A stretch of DNA of 64,000 nt from Pedobacter jejuensis (GTDB lineage: Bacteria; Bacteroidota; Bacteroidia; Sphingobacteriales; Sphingobacteriaceae), in NCBI RefSeq assembly GCF_003725795.1, contig NZ_RBEE01000008.1:62001-126000 (forward strand), given 5' to 3'. Position numbers and translations under genes: made by a program. Below the pieces are notes generated by a model. It ran no database searches and was not told where the DNA came from. It saw only the letters and a list, made by a program, of their open reading frames with translations. Shown one piece after another: positions 1-9,239 of the stretch. Numbering within the stretch: the stretch's first letter is position 1; each line of letters begins with the position of its first letter.

Positions 1-1
1 A

Positions 2-310
2 GCTGGAACAACAAAGCTAGGTACAAAAGACGCATATAAACTTATTGTTACCAATGCACTAGGTAAAAAGAAAACAGAGTATTACGATGTAAATTCTGGC
101 TTATTACTTAAGGAAGAAAAGGTAACTACAAAAGATGGTGTTGAAGTAACATCTACCACAGAGTTTTCTGACTATAAAAAAGTCGGTGATATTATGTTTG
201 CCCACACGCTTACTCAAAGTGTACAAACGGCAAAAGGTGGACAAGAATTTAGTATTGTAATTAAAGAAACTAAAGTTAATCCTGCGATACAAGCTGCTGA
301 TTTTAATTAA
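2..310 (+). CDS. C-terminal end of a secreted protein, possibly an M16-type peptidase with a LolA-like tail (partial)
   Basis: The frame is open from the window edge and ends with TAA at 308-310, giving 102 residues (AGTTKLGTKDAYKLIVTNAL... to ...NPAIQAADFN). The alternating-strand pattern and the phrases 'YYDVNSGLLLKEE' and 'TTEFSDYKKVGDIMFAHTL' resemble the LolA-like beta domain found at the C-terminus of many Bacteroidota M16 (insulinase-type) peptidases and outer-membrane lipoprotein-sorting proteins. That family assignment is from memory. No catalytic residue lies in the visible part, so the function is open. A strong terminator follows 18 bp downstream, so this is the last gene of its transcript. 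Confidence 0.6.
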   Translation, partial: AGTTKLGTKDAYKLIVTNALGKKKTEYYDVNSGLLLKEEKVTTKDGVEVTSTTEFSDYKKVGDIMFAHTLTQSVQTAKGGQEFSIVIKETKVNPAIQAADFN

Positions 311-327
311 GCATAAATAAAAACTTA

Positions 328-363
328 AAAACCGCTTCATATTAATTTATGAGCGGTTTTTTT
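328..363 (+). terminator. Rho-independent terminator
   Basis: AAAACCGCT (328-336) pairs perfectly with AGCGGTTTT (352-360) and the run of T continues to 363. It lies just after the partial gene on the plus strand. Confidence 0.85.
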
Positions 364-435
364 GTGTGTTATAATTTTAATTCTATTCGAAGATTTATAT
401 AAATTTATTATTACAATGCCCGTACATCAAACCAA

Positions 436-465
436 TTGTTATTGGAAATGAATCACTTATCTTTA
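436..465 (+). promoter_or_regulatory. Possible promoter for the DUF4251 gene
   Basis: TTG at 436-438 and TATCTTTA at 458-465 are 19 bp apart. This resembles the Bacteroidota -33/-7 pair (TTG and TAnnTTTG), with the last base of the -7 box differing. The leader to the ATG at 550 would be about 80 nt. Confidence 0.3.
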
Positions 466-549
466 TACAAACGCTTTTAATTTAAATTCATTTTATGGAA
501 AACAATAAACTTCAACATCTTAAAATTGTTAACATTCAAAACAACACAA

Positions 550-1095
550 ATGAAAAACATAAAATTTATTTTGAGCGTACTGTTTACTTTAACAATATCT
601 CAAGCATTTTCTCAAACGGATAAAGAAACTACAATGAAAATTGTAGCCGATAAAAATTACGTATTTACTGCAAACAGCGCAATGCCCTTAGCCAGTAACG
701 ATATAAATAGAATTCTGATGCAGTTTCCCGGAGGTATGAGTGGTGGTGGAACGATAAACTTAACGGGCTCTCAGTATGATTTAAAAGTAACGAAAGATAG
801 CATTGTTGCTTATTTACCATATTACGGTAGAGCCTTTAATGCACCTTATAACCCAAATGATGGCGGTATAAAGTTCACTTCAAAAAATTTCACTTACAAA
901 GAGGATAAAGCAAAAAAAGGTGGCTATACAGTTAGCATTACCACTAATGATTTAAAAACAGAAAATTATCAGCTGTTTCTACGAATATCTCAAAACGGCT
1001 ATGCATCATTAATGGTAAATAGCGTAAATAAACAGGCAATTAACTTTAATGGATTTTTAGCGGAACCAAAGAAAAAGAAACCAGAATCTTTATAG
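550..1095 (+). CDS. DUF4251 family secreted protein
   Basis: This 181-residue protein starts MKNIKFILSVLFTLTISQAFSQ, a clear Sec signal peptide with probable cleavage after AFSQ. An in-frame ATG at 526 lies eight codons upstream, but the signal peptide fits the start at 550 much better. The mature part (repeated short beta segments, 'IVAYLPYYGRAF', 'LRISQNGYASLMVN') matches what I know of DUF4251, a Bacteroidota envelope family of unknown function. The C-terminus is lysine-rich (EPKKKKPESL). It stands alone, with a terminator upstream and a convergent gene downstream. Confidence 0.7.
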   Translation: MKNIKFILSVLFTLTISQAFSQTDKETTMKIVADKNYVFTANSAMPLASNDINRILMQFPGGMSGGGTINLTGSQYDLKVTKDSIVAYLPYYGRAFNAPYNPNDGGIKFTSKNFTYKEDKAKKGGYTVSITTNDLKTENYQLFLRISQNGYASLMVNSVNKQAINFNGFLAEPKKKKPESL

Positions 1096-1239
1096 TATCA
1101 TTTTTGCCACGAAAACACAGATGCTCACAGAACGAAATATGGCATTGTACCGGAGGTATAAGATTACTTTATAAATAGTATTTTATTGAGTCTAGAAAAT
1201 CTTTAATGATTGAGATTGTTTTTGTTCATTCAAATCTAG

Positions 1240-2328
1240 CTACTTTTTAATCATCTTTATATCATAGATGTAAGGCCATTTTTTACCTGTTACAAATAAG
1301 CGTTTATTTACTTTATCGTAAGCAATTCCATTTAAAACATTATTTCCCTTTTCCCAATCTGTTTTAAAATTATCTGCAGAAAACAATCCGGTTAAATCAA
1401 TTTTACTTTCTACAGCACCAGTTTGTGGGTTTATTATTAAGATTGAGTTGGTTTGGTAAACATTGGCATAAATCTTCCCATCGATGTATTCCAATTCATT
1501 TAAATTTTCTATTGCCGATTTATCATCGAAAACATCAATCGAACCAATTTTTTGATAGGTATTTTTATCCATAAAATAGATGGTATTGGAACCATCTGAA
1601 GTATAAATTTTTTCTCCATCAAACGTCAATCCCCAACCTTCTCTGCCAACGGTATATGGTAACTTTGACAATAGTTTAAAGCTATCTTTATCATAAACAA
1701 AGGCTGTTTTTTCCTGCCACGTTAACTGTAAAATTTTATTTCCTACAACAGTAATACCCTCACCAAAGTAAGCAGTATCTAGTTTAACCTGCTGCAAAAT
1801 TTTACCGGTTTGAATATTTACTTTCCGCAAGTCTGATTTTCCCTTTTCGCCTGTTCCTTCATAAAAAAAGCCATCGTGGTATTCTAAACCTTCAACGTAA
1901 GCTGCAGTATCATGCGGAAATTTTGTAACGACTTTGTACGTATATAAATCTGGTGCTTTAGACGCCAAAACGACAATATTTGAGGTGATGTCATCAGACT
2001 TTTCGCCTTGATAAATTTTTGCAGTAATTAGGTGATTGCCTAATTTCAATCCTAAAGATTTAAGCTGTAAACCAAGTGTATCTTTGGCTATAACTACTTT
2101 GGTTGAATCCATAAAATAAACTACAGAATCTATCTTACTCGTTTTAGCAAAGTCGACTTTGACATCAATTACCTTTCCTGAGGTAATATTTGTACCTGCC
2201 GAAGGACTAACAAAACTGCTGTATCCAACAGCCGGCTCATCTTTACAAGAACTGGCCAGATTTATAGCTATAGCAACAAGAAACAGAACTTTTATTTGGT
2301 TAATCTTCAGGCCAAAAAGCATCTTCAA
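1240..2328 (-). CDS. Glutaminyl-peptide cyclotransferase, lipoprotein
   Basis: The 362-residue protein has an N-terminal hydrophobic stretch followed by a lipobox-like ASSC (Cys28), so it is probably a lipoprotein on the periplasmic or outer-membrane side. Residues about 40-125 form an extra Ig-like beta domain. From about 130 to the end is a plant-type glutamine cyclotransferase beta-propeller, with 'YVEGLEYHDGFFYEGTGEKGKSDL', 'EGWGLTFDGEKIYTSDGS', 'LNELEYIDGKIYANVY' and 'LNGIAYD' as the repeated blades. The family converts N-terminal glutamine to pyroglutamate. Its start overlaps the 3' end of yraN by 29 bp, so the two are probably co-transcribed. An alternative ATG lies two codons downstream. 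Confidence 0.85.
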   Translation of the reverse strand: MKMLFGLKINQIKVLFLVAIAINLASSCKDEPAVGYSSFVSPSAGTNITSGKVIDVKVDFAKTSKIDSVVYFMDSTKVVIAKDTLGLQLKSLGLKLGNHLITAKIYQGEKSDDITSNIVVLASKAPDLYTYKVVTKFPHDTAAYVEGLEYHDGFFYEGTGEKGKSDLRKVNIQTGKILQQVKLDTAYFGEGITVVGNKILQLTWQEKTAFVYDKDSFKLLSKLPYTVGREGWGLTFDGEKIYTSDGSNTIYFMDKNTYQKIGSIDVFDDKSAIENLNELEYIDGKIYANVYQTNSILIINPQTGAVESKIDLTGLFSADNFKTDWEKGNNVLNGIAYDKVNKRLFVTGKKWPYIYDIKMIKK

Positions 2329-2665
2329 TATGTTTTAATGTGTAAGTATTATCTTTTTTAAATGTTATTGCAATGATATCAAAACGTATTTCGTTTTGAT
2401 GGTTCATAATTTCAATATATTCAAGCGAAGCAATTTCCATTTGTTTCTGTTTTGCTTGCTGAACAAAGTCTTCGGGCTGACCAAATGCTACTGAGGTTCT
2501 GCTTTTAACTTCAACAAAAACTATTATGCCGTTTTTGTAAACAATCAAATCGATCTCCGCTTTGCCGTGCACCCAGTTTTCATCCAAAATTTCATATTCG
2601 TTTTCTTCAAGATATGCTTTTGCAATCTGTTCACCTTTCTGACCGAGTTCATTGTGAGTAGCCAT
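2300..2665 (-). CDS. yraN: YraN family (UPF0102) putative endonuclease
   Basis: 121 residues, the usual family size. It carries the N-terminal 'GxxGExxAxxYL' segment (LGQKGEQIAKAYLEE) and the nuclease-like core GKAEIDLI...VFVEVKSR, the D-(E)xK arrangement of the PD-(D/E)XK fold. The family is almost universal in bacteria, but its biochemical role is poorly defined; Holliday-junction-resolvase-like folds are proposed. It ends inside the glutaminyl cyclase gene (29 bp overlap). Confidence 0.88.
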   Translation of the reverse strand: MATHNELGQKGEQIAKAYLEENEYEILDENWVHGKAEIDLIVYKNGIIVFVEVKSRTSVAFGQPEDFVQQAKQKQMEIASLEYIEIMNHQNEIRFDIIAITFKKDNTYTLKHIEDAFWPED

Positions 2666-2752
2666 TTATGTCAATAATGAAGTGAATATAGCATAATCCT
2701 ATATCATAAAATAACGCACCAATTAAAATAGAATAATCTTGTAAATGCTAAC

Positions 2753-4723
2753 CTATTTAACAATTACAGAACCTAAAAATTTGGAAATTTCACGCTCTAC
2801 TCCTTTTATAACGCCATATCGTTGCATTAATATCATCTGATTATCCCCATCGGTTTCATCCTTAATTTCCTTTAATAAATTAGATAAAATTTTATCCACT
2901 TTACGTTTTTTTAAATGAAAAATTCCACCAAGAATTGTAGCCTTCAAATGCATCGTTTCATCTTTAACATAAATCTGATGCTTGTTTAACCAATTTTCAC
3001 TTAACGAATATTCGGAAGTGGAAAGCGTAATTGCTAAATCTGCAATCGCCCTATCTTCATGTTTAATAAAATGATTTGCGGTAGGCAACCTTCCATTATC
3101 AATCTCTGATTTATAATAATCGATTATTTTCTTACAAAGTTGATTTTCAAAATCTACATCAGCTAAATTTTGCATTACAAAAGAACCGATAACCATGTCA
3201 TCAATGTTATCCCAGTTTACAAATTCATGCCCATAAGCGAGTAATAAACGAATGATTTCCTTTTCCTGGTGCTCATCGTTATCCAAAGTTTCTACAGATG
3301 CACCTGCATTATCATCCCATAAATCATCTGGCGGACCAAGCGGTTCTGGAGCACCCGAAGTATATGATTTTTGATTGGAATTACTAGCCCTTTGATTGCT
3401 TTCGAAAGATTTTTTGCTTTTGGCCGATCGGATTTTATTGAGTTCGGAAAGCAAAACACGCTCTTCTATCTCCAATAAACTGCTGCACTCACGAATAAAA
3501 ACAGAAGCTTTAATCTGATCTGGAATTTTTGCGATACTTTCTACAATATCACGAATAATTCCTGCCCGTTTAATCGGGTCGGTTCCTGCTTCTTTTAAAA
3601 GTACGTTTGCTTTATACAGTATAAAATCTTTACGATTGTCTTCGATGTAAGTTTTGAAGGCACCTGCACCAACATGGTGCATGTATGAATCGGGATCATG
3701 ACCATCAGGAAAAGAAACGATTTTAACGTTTAAGCCTTCCTCCAAAATCATATCTAAACCACGAAGCGACGCTTTAATACCAGCGGCATCTCCATCAAAA
3801 AGAATGGTAACATTTTGTGTAAAACGACCGATAAGTTTGATTTGCTCTACCGTTAAAGACGTGCCTGATGAAGCAACAACATTTTCAATCCCCGCTTGAT
3901 GAACCGAAAGCACATCGGCATATCCCTCTGCTAAATAGCAATTGTCTAAATCGCGGATGGCCTTTTTGGCATGAAACAAACCATAAAGCACGTTCGATTT
4001 GTGGTAAATTTCACTTTCTGGTGAGTTTACATATTTAGGAACATTTTTATCTGTTTTTAAAGTTCTACCACCAAAACCAATCACTCTACCTGTAAAATTA
4101 TGAATGGGAAACATTACACGCCCGCGAAAACGATCGTAAATTTTGCCATTATCATTTTTTATAGATAAACCTGTTTGCTCCAGAAATTCAAGTTTATGAC
4201 CACTGCTAATGGCGCTTTGAGTCATTGCATCCCAAACATCAGGTGAATAACCAACTTCAAATTTCTTTAGAATATCTTCTCTAAAACCACGCTCTTTGAA
4301 ATAGCTTAACCCAATACCTCTACCTTCATCGGTTTCCCAAAGCTGTTTTACAAAAAATGATGCCGCAAATTGAGAAACAATGTATAAGCTTTCTTTAGCA
4401 TTTTGAGCTTCTGTATCCTGAGGTGTTAATTCAGTTTCTTCAACCTCAATATTATATTTATTGGCTAAAAATTTAAGTGCTTCTGGATAGTTATACTTCT
4501 CGTGGTCCATGATAAAACGAACCGAGTCGCCACCTTTACCACAGCCAAAGCACTTGTAAATACCCTTTGTTACCGATACGTGAAATGATGGCGTTTTCTC
4601 ACCATGAAAAGGGCAATTTCCAATTAAACTGGTTCCGCGTTTTTTTAAGTGCACAAAATCACCGACTACCTCCTCAATTCGAGCGGTGTCCATGATTTTA
4701 TCTATAGTTTCGCGGTTTATCAA
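2753..4723 (-). CDS. dnaG: DNA primase
   Basis: 656 residues. An N-terminal CHC2 zinc-binding domain shows Cys37, His40, Cys58 and Cys61 (CPFH...CFGC). It is followed by the catalytic core with 'RFRGRVMFPI' and 'GFGGRTL', a TOPRIM domain (YLAEGYADVLSVHQAG...ILFDGDAAGIKA) and a C-terminal DnaB-interacting region. It synthesises RNA primers at the fork. The start codon appears to be TTG (plus-strand CAA at 4721-4723). The reading MINRETIDKIMDTARIEEVVGDFV matches the conserved DnaG N-terminus, whereas the first ATG (residue 11) would cut into it. The gene stands alone, with about 100 bp on each side. Confidence 0.97.
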   Translation of the reverse strand: MINRETIDKIMDTARIEEVVGDFVHLKKRGTSLIGNCPFHGEKTPSFHVSVTKGIYKCFGCGKGGDSVRFIMDHEKYNYPEALKFLANKYNIEVEETELTPQDTEAQNAKESLYIVSQFAASFFVKQLWETDEGRGIGLSYFKERGFREDILKKFEVGYSPDVWDAMTQSAISSGHKLEFLEQTGLSIKNDNGKIYDRFRGRVMFPIHNFTGRVIGFGGRTLKTDKNVPKYVNSPESEIYHKSNVLYGLFHAKKAIRDLDNCYLAEGYADVLSVHQAGIENVVASSGTSLTVEQIKLIGRFTQNVTILFDGDAAGIKASLRGLDMILEEGLNVKIVSFPDGHDPDSYMHHVGAGAFKTYIEDNRKDFILYKANVLLKEAGTDPIKRAGIIRDIVESIAKIPDQIKASVFIRECSSLLEIEERVLLSELNKIRSAKSKKSFESNQRASNSNQKSYTSGAPEPLGPPDDLWDDNAGASVETLDNDEHQEKEIIRLLLAYGHEFVNWDNIDDMVIGSFVMQNLADVDFENQLCKKIIDYYKSEIDNGRLPTANHFIKHEDRAIADLAITLSTSEYSLSENWLNKHQIYVKDETMHLKATILGGIFHLKKRKVDKILSNLLKEIKDETDGDNQMILMQRYGVIKGVEREISKFLGSVIVK

Positions 4724-4827
4724 TGTAGTATTAAGAATGTTGTATCAGTTATGTGGCATCGAGTATCAAGATAGGTGACAAGTTAAACGTTTGAGAAACC
4801 CACAACCGTTAACTTGTAACCCAAGAT

Positions 4828-5487
4828 CTATTTTACCAAAGGTAACAATTGGTCGGCTACCAGTTTATTACCGATCTCATTTAAATGAACTCTATCTACT
4901 GTTAAAATTCCCTTTTCTTTATCTTCAGGGTTATTTTTAGCTTCATAGTCAGCAAATATTTTTCTCAAATCGCAAACGGGCAAATTGTTTTTAGCAGCAA
5001 GTTGTCTAATGCCTTCAGCATATTTGTTTAAGTCAGCATCTAATTCGTTCGTACCGTCCTTTTTCTCGCCAACTACAGATGGTGTTACCAAAACGACTTT
5101 ACTGCCAACACCTTGAATTTTGTTGATTAGTGCCTGATAAAATTTTAAATACTTATCGTAATCGGTTCCGGTATGCGATGATTGCTTATGCCAAACATCA
5201 TTAATGCCCACATAAATCACTACCAAATCTGGTTTCTTATTCAATACATCATCTTCTAAACGCAGGTACAAATCATACACTTTATTGCCGCCAATACCAG
5301 CGCCCATTACAGTATATTTAGTAGAATCTAAAGATTTTTTGATTAAAGTAACGTAGCCTTTTGCTGATACACCTTGCTGTGTAATCGAATCGCCAAAAAA
5401 TATAATTCGCTTCGGTTTAAACGTCATTGAAGTAAATAATAAAATACAACTTGCAAAGAATAGGGTGATTTTTAATGTGGTTCTCAT
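4828..5487 (-). CDS. SGNH/GDSL hydrolase, secreted
   Basis: 219 residues with an N-terminal signal segment (MRTTLKITLFFASCILLFTS). The SGNH blocks are all visible: GDSIT (nucleophilic Ser, about residues 32-36), GIGGN (oxyanion Gly), GINDVW (block III Asn) and DRVHLN near the C-terminus (catalytic Asp and His). The family cleaves esters or acetyl groups from lipids, sugars or peptides. The substrate cannot be told from sequence. Monocistronic layout. Confidence 0.88.
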   Translation of the reverse strand: MRTTLKITLFFASCILLFTSMTFKPKRIIFFGDSITQQGVSAKGYVTLIKKSLDSTKYTVMGAGIGGNKVYDLYLRLEDDVLNKKPDLVVIYVGINDVWHKQSSHTGTDYDKYLKFYQALINKIQGVGSKVVLVTPSVVGEKKDGTNELDADLNKYAEGIRQLAAKNNLPVCDLRKIFADYEAKNNPEDKEKGILTVDRVHLNEIGNKLVADQLLPLVK

Positions 5488-5808
5488 AATGATTATTTTG
5501 TATCTATTGGTTCCAAATCCTGGTTCTAAAAATCAAAGCTAAAATACGGGTGGTAAAATCGCTTCCATTGTAAAATATTGCTAATTGCATTGTAGCTTAA
5601 TGAAAAACAATTTCACAAATATTAAATGTCTTTAAAGATTTCTCGACAAAGTCATCTATCAGCTTTGTTAAAATATTAGCCTTTGAAATGCCAATAATTA
5701 ATGAATTAAGCAGAATAGACAAATATATTTTTTGATGAAAAATTGGACTGCATTCACAAACATTTTAGAATGTTAAAGATAATAAATCTTTTAATCCTAA
5801 AAATGATG
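5488..5808. other. 321-bp intergenic region, no gene seen
   Basis: AT-rich spacer between two minus-strand genes. I see no open frame with a plausible start, no RNA fold and no perfect TAnnTTTG box. It presumably carries the promoter of the GDSL hydrolase gene. Confidence 0.5.
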
Positions 5809-6750
5809 TTACTTACCCTTTTCCATTTTATAATCTTTGTGTAGAATGAGGAAACTTGCCCGTTCTTCCTTTTTAAAAGGATAATCCCAATTTCCCTGGT
5901 AGGTGATTTTTGTAGGTAGCTTATCTTCACCAAAATAACCCATTTCGATGTTCATTTGAACATCGAAATCAAAAATCATGTTGCTATATTTCATGTCAAC
6001 ATAGCGACCTAAAATATTGAAGTTTCGCTTATCAAAAATGGTCACCAAATCCTTAATCATAAGGCCATCTTTAGTCCAGCTGCTTAAATCGGGTTTTATA
6101 GAAACCTTAAACCGATAAACCGGAATAGAATCCAGATAAGTTCCACTTGTAAAAGCATAATCGTAATATTGGCGCATATTTGCAGAAAAAATCTCTGTTT
6201 TGCTTCCAATAAATGGTACTTTAACTGGGCGACCAGGATTAAAGATTAAGGTTTTTAATTTGTTTTTGTAGCTCTCGTTGGTGCCACCTTTGCCATCTGC
6301 AGCCGGTGCATTTGGAACAAAATCAGTATTGTAAGCATTCATAAAAATGTAATCAAACATTTCTACCGTATAAAGCTGATACTTACCATTCTTCTTATAC
6401 ATCTTGCCTTCGTCCTCCTTTACCAAATATTCCATTTTGTAAGGCCCACTATTGTTATGTCTTATCTTACGATAAATTTTTCCATCAACTTTGTTATTCT
6501 TATCGTAACTGTAAATGCGGTTTTCGGCGATAAATGTATATCGCTTCATATCCCGGAAAGCCTGATAGAAAGACGTGTCATTCATTACCGCTTTAATAAA
6601 AGTTTCAACGTTTAATCGTTCAGCTTTAATATTTACGGTCGAATCTAATGTGATGGTTTTAACTGTATCAGGATTGAATCTATCGATAACCTGACTATAG
6701 CTTTGTAGAAAAAAAAGCGATAAGGTTATTAAAAAAAGTAATTTTTTCAT
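5809..6750 (-). CDS. Secreted protein of unknown function
   Basis: 313 residues with a classical signal peptide (MKKLLFLITLSLFFLQSYSQ). The mature part is rich in beta segments, with charged, aromatic motifs such as 'GRYVDMKYSNMIFDFDVQMNIEMGYFGEDKLPTKITYQGNWDYPFKKEERASF'-like stretches toward the C-terminus that look like the edge strands of a periplasmic beta barrel or lipocalin-like fold. I do not recognise a family and see no catalytic motif. It lies between the GDSL hydrolase and the M20 peptidase, with spacers too long for a clear operon. Confidence 0.6.
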   Translation of the reverse strand: MKKLLFLITLSLFFLQSYSQVIDRFNPDTVKTITLDSTVNIKAERLNVETFIKAVMNDTSFYQAFRDMKRYTFIAENRIYSYDKNNKVDGKIYRKIRHNNSGPYKMEYLVKEDEGKMYKKNGKYQLYTVEMFDYIFMNAYNTDFVPNAPAADGKGGTNESYKNKLKTLIFNPGRPVKVPFIGSKTEIFSANMRQYYDYAFTSGTYLDSIPVYRFKVSIKPDLSSWTKDGLMIKDLVTIFDKRNFNILGRYVDMKYSNMIFDFDVQMNIEMGYFGEDKLPTKITYQGNWDYPFKKEERASFLILHKDYKMEKGK

Positions 6751-6889
6751 GTATTGGCTATGTGTTCAAAAATGATGCCCATTTAAAATATGTATGAGGT
6801 AAAATGGAATAAGGATGAAGTGAGATTGTAAATGGAAAACTCAGGACTCCATCTTACATCATTACATTTTACATCTCATTACATCTTAA

Positions 6890-8074
6890 TTAATTTCCTA
6901 ATTGTTTAACCGCGATGTATGCCATCAAACCAGTAGATAATTTTAGTGCATCTTCATCAATATCAAATTTAGGAGTATGTACAGAGTAGCTGGTATCCTT
7001 CTCTAAATTCCCTGTTCCTAAACGATAAAAACAGGCATCAGTTACCTGAGAATAGAAAGAAAAGTCTTCGGCAGCCATCCAAATGTCTAAATCAATAACG
7101 TTTTCTTTGCCTAAAAAATCTTCTGCAAAACTTCTTGCGTTGGCAGTTAATTTTTCTTCGTTGATTAAAAAAGGATAACCTCTGTGGATATCAAAATCAC
7201 AACTTCCACCCATACTTTCAGCCATACCTTCGGCCATTTTTTTCATGCGTTTGTGCGCTTCATTTCTCCAGTCTTCATCCAAAGTTCTAAAAGTGCCTTC
7301 AATTTTTACTTCATTTGGGATAATGTTCGTTGCACCATTCGCAATCACCTTCCCAAAAGAAAGAACGGAAGGCAAACGCGGATCTGCATTGCGACTAACG
7401 ATTTGTTGTAATGCTATGATGATATGTGATGCAATTACAACCGGATCGATATTTTGATGTGGTTGTGCTCCATGACCACCCTTACCCGTTACGGTAACGT
7501 ATAATTCATCAGTTGAAGCCATATAAATTCCTGAACGAAAACCTACTTTACCGGCATCAATTAAAGGCATAACGTGTTGGCCAACTATAGCATCTGGTTT
7601 AGGGTTTTCTAAAACACCTTCTTTAATCATTATGCTTGCGCCACCTGGTAACAATTCTTCTGCAGGTTGAAAAATCAGTTTAATGGTTCCGCCAAACTCA
7701 TCTTTTAACTGGTTTAAAATATAGGCAGTTCCTAACAATGAAGAAGTGTGAACATCATGACCGCAGGCATGCATTACACCTTGATTTTTAGAACGGTAAG
7801 GTTTATCATTCGCTTCGTGAATTGGTAAAGCATCCATATCAGCTCGAAGTGCGATAACTTTATCTGAAGCAAGATTTCCTTTTATTAAACTTACTACACC
7901 TGTATTTGCACAATCGGTAAATTCTATTCCCCATTTTGCTAGTTTATCTTTAATAAACAATGAGGTTTCAAATTCTTTATAAGATAATTCGGGGTTTGCA
8001 TGTATATGGCGACGATAGCCTACCACATCATTAAAAATGCTTCTGGCTAAGTCTTTAATTTTATCTTTGATCAT
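6890..8074 (-). CDS. M20 family amidohydrolase (N-acyl amino acid / hippurate hydrolase type)
   Basis: 394 residues, typical for M20D. Metal-binding and catalytic motifs are present: HANPELSYKE, ADMDALPI, MHACGHDVH (Cys/His metal ligands), QPAEE (general base Glu) and the C-terminal AAEDFSFY. A dimerisation (lid) insert lies around residues 180-295. The family hydrolyses N-acyl amino acids, such as N-acetyl or hippuryl substrates, in the cytoplasm. No signal peptide. The start overlaps the end of the upstream SPOR gene by 14 bp, so the pair is probably translationally coupled. Confidence 0.9.
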   Translation of the reverse strand: MIKDKIKDLARSIFNDVVGYRRHIHANPELSYKEFETSLFIKDKLAKWGIEFTDCANTGVVSLIKGNLASDKVIALRADMDALPIHEANDKPYRSKNQGVMHACGHDVHTSSLLGTAYILNQLKDEFGGTIKLIFQPAEELLPGGASIMIKEGVLENPKPDAIVGQHVMPLIDAGKVGFRSGIYMASTDELYVTVTGKGGHGAQPHQNIDPVVIASHIIIALQQIVSRNADPRLPSVLSFGKVIANGATNIIPNEVKIEGTFRTLDEDWRNEAHKRMKKMAEGMAESMGGSCDFDIHRGYPFLINEEKLTANARSFAEDFLGKENVIDLDIWMAAEDFSFYSQVTDACFYRLGTGNLEKDTSYSVHTPKFDIDEDALKLSTGLMAYIAVKQLGN

Positions 8075-8507
8075 CAGTTGTTGTATCTAAAGTTGGTGCA
8101 TTAATTTTTTCCCTAAAAATAAATAAAGTTGGGAAGGTTGACCGAAGTTCGCTCATTAAACGTTGAGCCTCCAAACGTGTGCGGAAATCACCAACACGCA
8201 AATAATAATTAGGTTCTTTGTAAATGATGTAGGTATTAATTTTTGGATAACTCCCTTTAAAACGTGATTGCTGGTTAAAAATTTCCCTTCTATCGGAGCC
8301 ATAAAAAACCTGTACCCGATAACCATAATCAGACACAACTGGTTTGTTTGGCTTTGTTGTTACATCGCCTCCGGTTCTGTAAACTTCTATTCGTTTAGCA
8401 ATCAGGCTATCAATTAAAGGATCTTTTACTACAGTAACTACACCTTTTTGAGCGAAGGAAGTATTGATTATGATGAGCAAGAATGCAATGGTATAAATTA
8501 TTTTCAT
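8061..8507 (-). CDS. SPOR domain protein, exported
   Basis: From the ATG at 8505-8507 the product is 148 residues, starting with a signal peptide (MKIIYTIAFLLIIINTSFAQ). A longer in-frame start 26 codons upstream would bury the signal peptide. Residues about 70-140 (DYGYRVQVFYGSDRREIFNQ...YYLRVGDFRTRLEAQRLMSEL) form a SPOR domain, which binds glycan strands stripped of stem peptides at division sites. Co-directional with, and overlapping, the M20 hydrolase gene. Confidence 0.85.
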   Translation of the reverse strand: MKIIYTIAFLLIIINTSFAQKGVVTVVKDPLIDSLIAKRIEVYRTGGDVTTKPNKPVVSDYGYRVQVFYGSDRREIFNQQSRFKGSYPKINTYIIYKEPNYYLRVGDFRTRLEAQRLMSELRSTFPTLFIFREKINAPTLDTTTDDQR

Positions 8508-8537
8508 TTTTGTTGACTTAAAGTTGGCTAATAACAC

Positions 8538-8569
8538 GAATGCCGAACTTTCTGCAAAATTCGGCATTC
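8538..8569. repeat. Hairpin GAATGCCGAA / TTCGGCATTC
   Basis: GAATGCCGAA (8538-8547) and TTCGGCATTC (8560-8569) form a perfect 10-bp stem with a 12-nt loop between the toxin gene and the SPOR gene. The arms share AATGCCGAA/TTCGGCATT with the secA terminator at 9246-9274, on the other side of the TA pair. No T-run follows on the minus strand, so it is a weaker terminator candidate. Confidence 0.7.
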
Positions 8570-8594
8570 TTTGTGGGTTGTGCAAATGGATTAA

Positions 8595-8888
8595 TTAAAG
8601 AACCAGGCTATCAGGATTTTGATTGGTTGACCAAAGCGTATGAATTATAATATGCTCCTTATTAGACTCATAAAAAATGATATATTCTAAGACTATCAAT
8701 CCTCGAATATTTTTATTGGAAGATTGAATCCCAATTTGAGGATTTTTTATTAGGAGTTTAATCTCTTTATTAAATCTTTTATAAAGTTTTAAGGAATATT
8801 TTTTATTACCATTTCTCTCGGCATAGAATTCTAAAATTGTATATAATTTAATTCTTGCCTGGTGCGACCAAATTATTTTTTTAGCCAT
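8595..8888 (-). CDS. RelE/ParE family toxin
   Basis: 97 residues with the ParE/RelE layout: an N-terminal 'WSHQARIKLYTILEFYAERNGNKKYSLKLYKRF' helical hairpin, 'LLIKNPQIGIQS' and the C-terminal 'RGLIVLEYIIFYE...IIIHTLWSTNQNPDSL' sheet. The family poisons gyrase (ParE) or cleaves ribosome-bound mRNA (RelE). The C-terminal pattern looks closer to ParE. It follows its putative antitoxin with a 16-bp overlap. Confidence 0.85.
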   Translation of the reverse strand: MAKKIIWSHQARIKLYTILEFYAERNGNKKYSLKLYKRFNKEIKLLIKNPQIGIQSSNKNIRGLIVLEYIIFYESNKEHIIIHTLWSTNQNPDSLVL

Positions 8889-9100
8889 TTTTCTATTTCA
8901 TCATCAAGCGTAGATTGCTCTACAAATAAGCCCTTTTTTATTTGCTCTTGGGATGAAATGATTTCTCTTTGTTGCTCGGGGGATAATTCTAAATTTTCAG
9001 ATTTGGAAGCTTTATCAATAATAGTTACACCAAACTCCTTAAGAATTTGTTTAACCATTAAGCTTTTATCATCAGGAATATTTATTGTTAATGTTTCCAT
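8873..9100 (-). CDS. Antitoxin partner of the ParE-like toxin
   Basis: 75 residues starting METLTINIPDD, a short beta strand typical of an N-terminal DNA-binding or dimer segment, followed by charged helices (LELSPEQQREIISSQEQIKKGLFVEQ...DDEIEKWLKK). The fold class cannot be named with certainty. Its assignment as antitoxin rests on its size, acidic C-terminus and overlap with the toxin start. The -7 promoter box ends 5 nt before the ATG, so the mRNA is probably leaderless. Confidence 0.78.
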   Translation of the reverse strand: METLTINIPDDKSLMVKQILKEFGVTIIDKASKSENLELSPEQQREIISSQEQIKKGLFVEQSTLDDEIEKWLKK

Positions 9101-9104
9101 GAAT

Positions 9105-9112
9105 CAAAAATA
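9105..9112 (-). promoter_or_regulatory. -7 promoter box of the TA operon
   Basis: On the minus strand TATTTTTG, a full match to TAnnTTTG. Its last G is exactly 5 nt from the A of the ATG at 9100. Confidence 0.55.
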
Positions 9113-9239
9113 ATAAAATTAACTCAAATTTTACGGTCATAAAAACTGTAGTAAAAAATGCTATTAGATTGCTAATAGTTCTTATTTATAAGTTAAGGAT
9201 AGTTAAAATGAAAAGATCTTATCCGTCTATTAAATAGAT

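Noticed and set aside
7184..7457. Two overlapping plus-strand ORFs inside the M20 gene
   Set aside because: Antisense to conserved catalytic sequence; low-complexity products.
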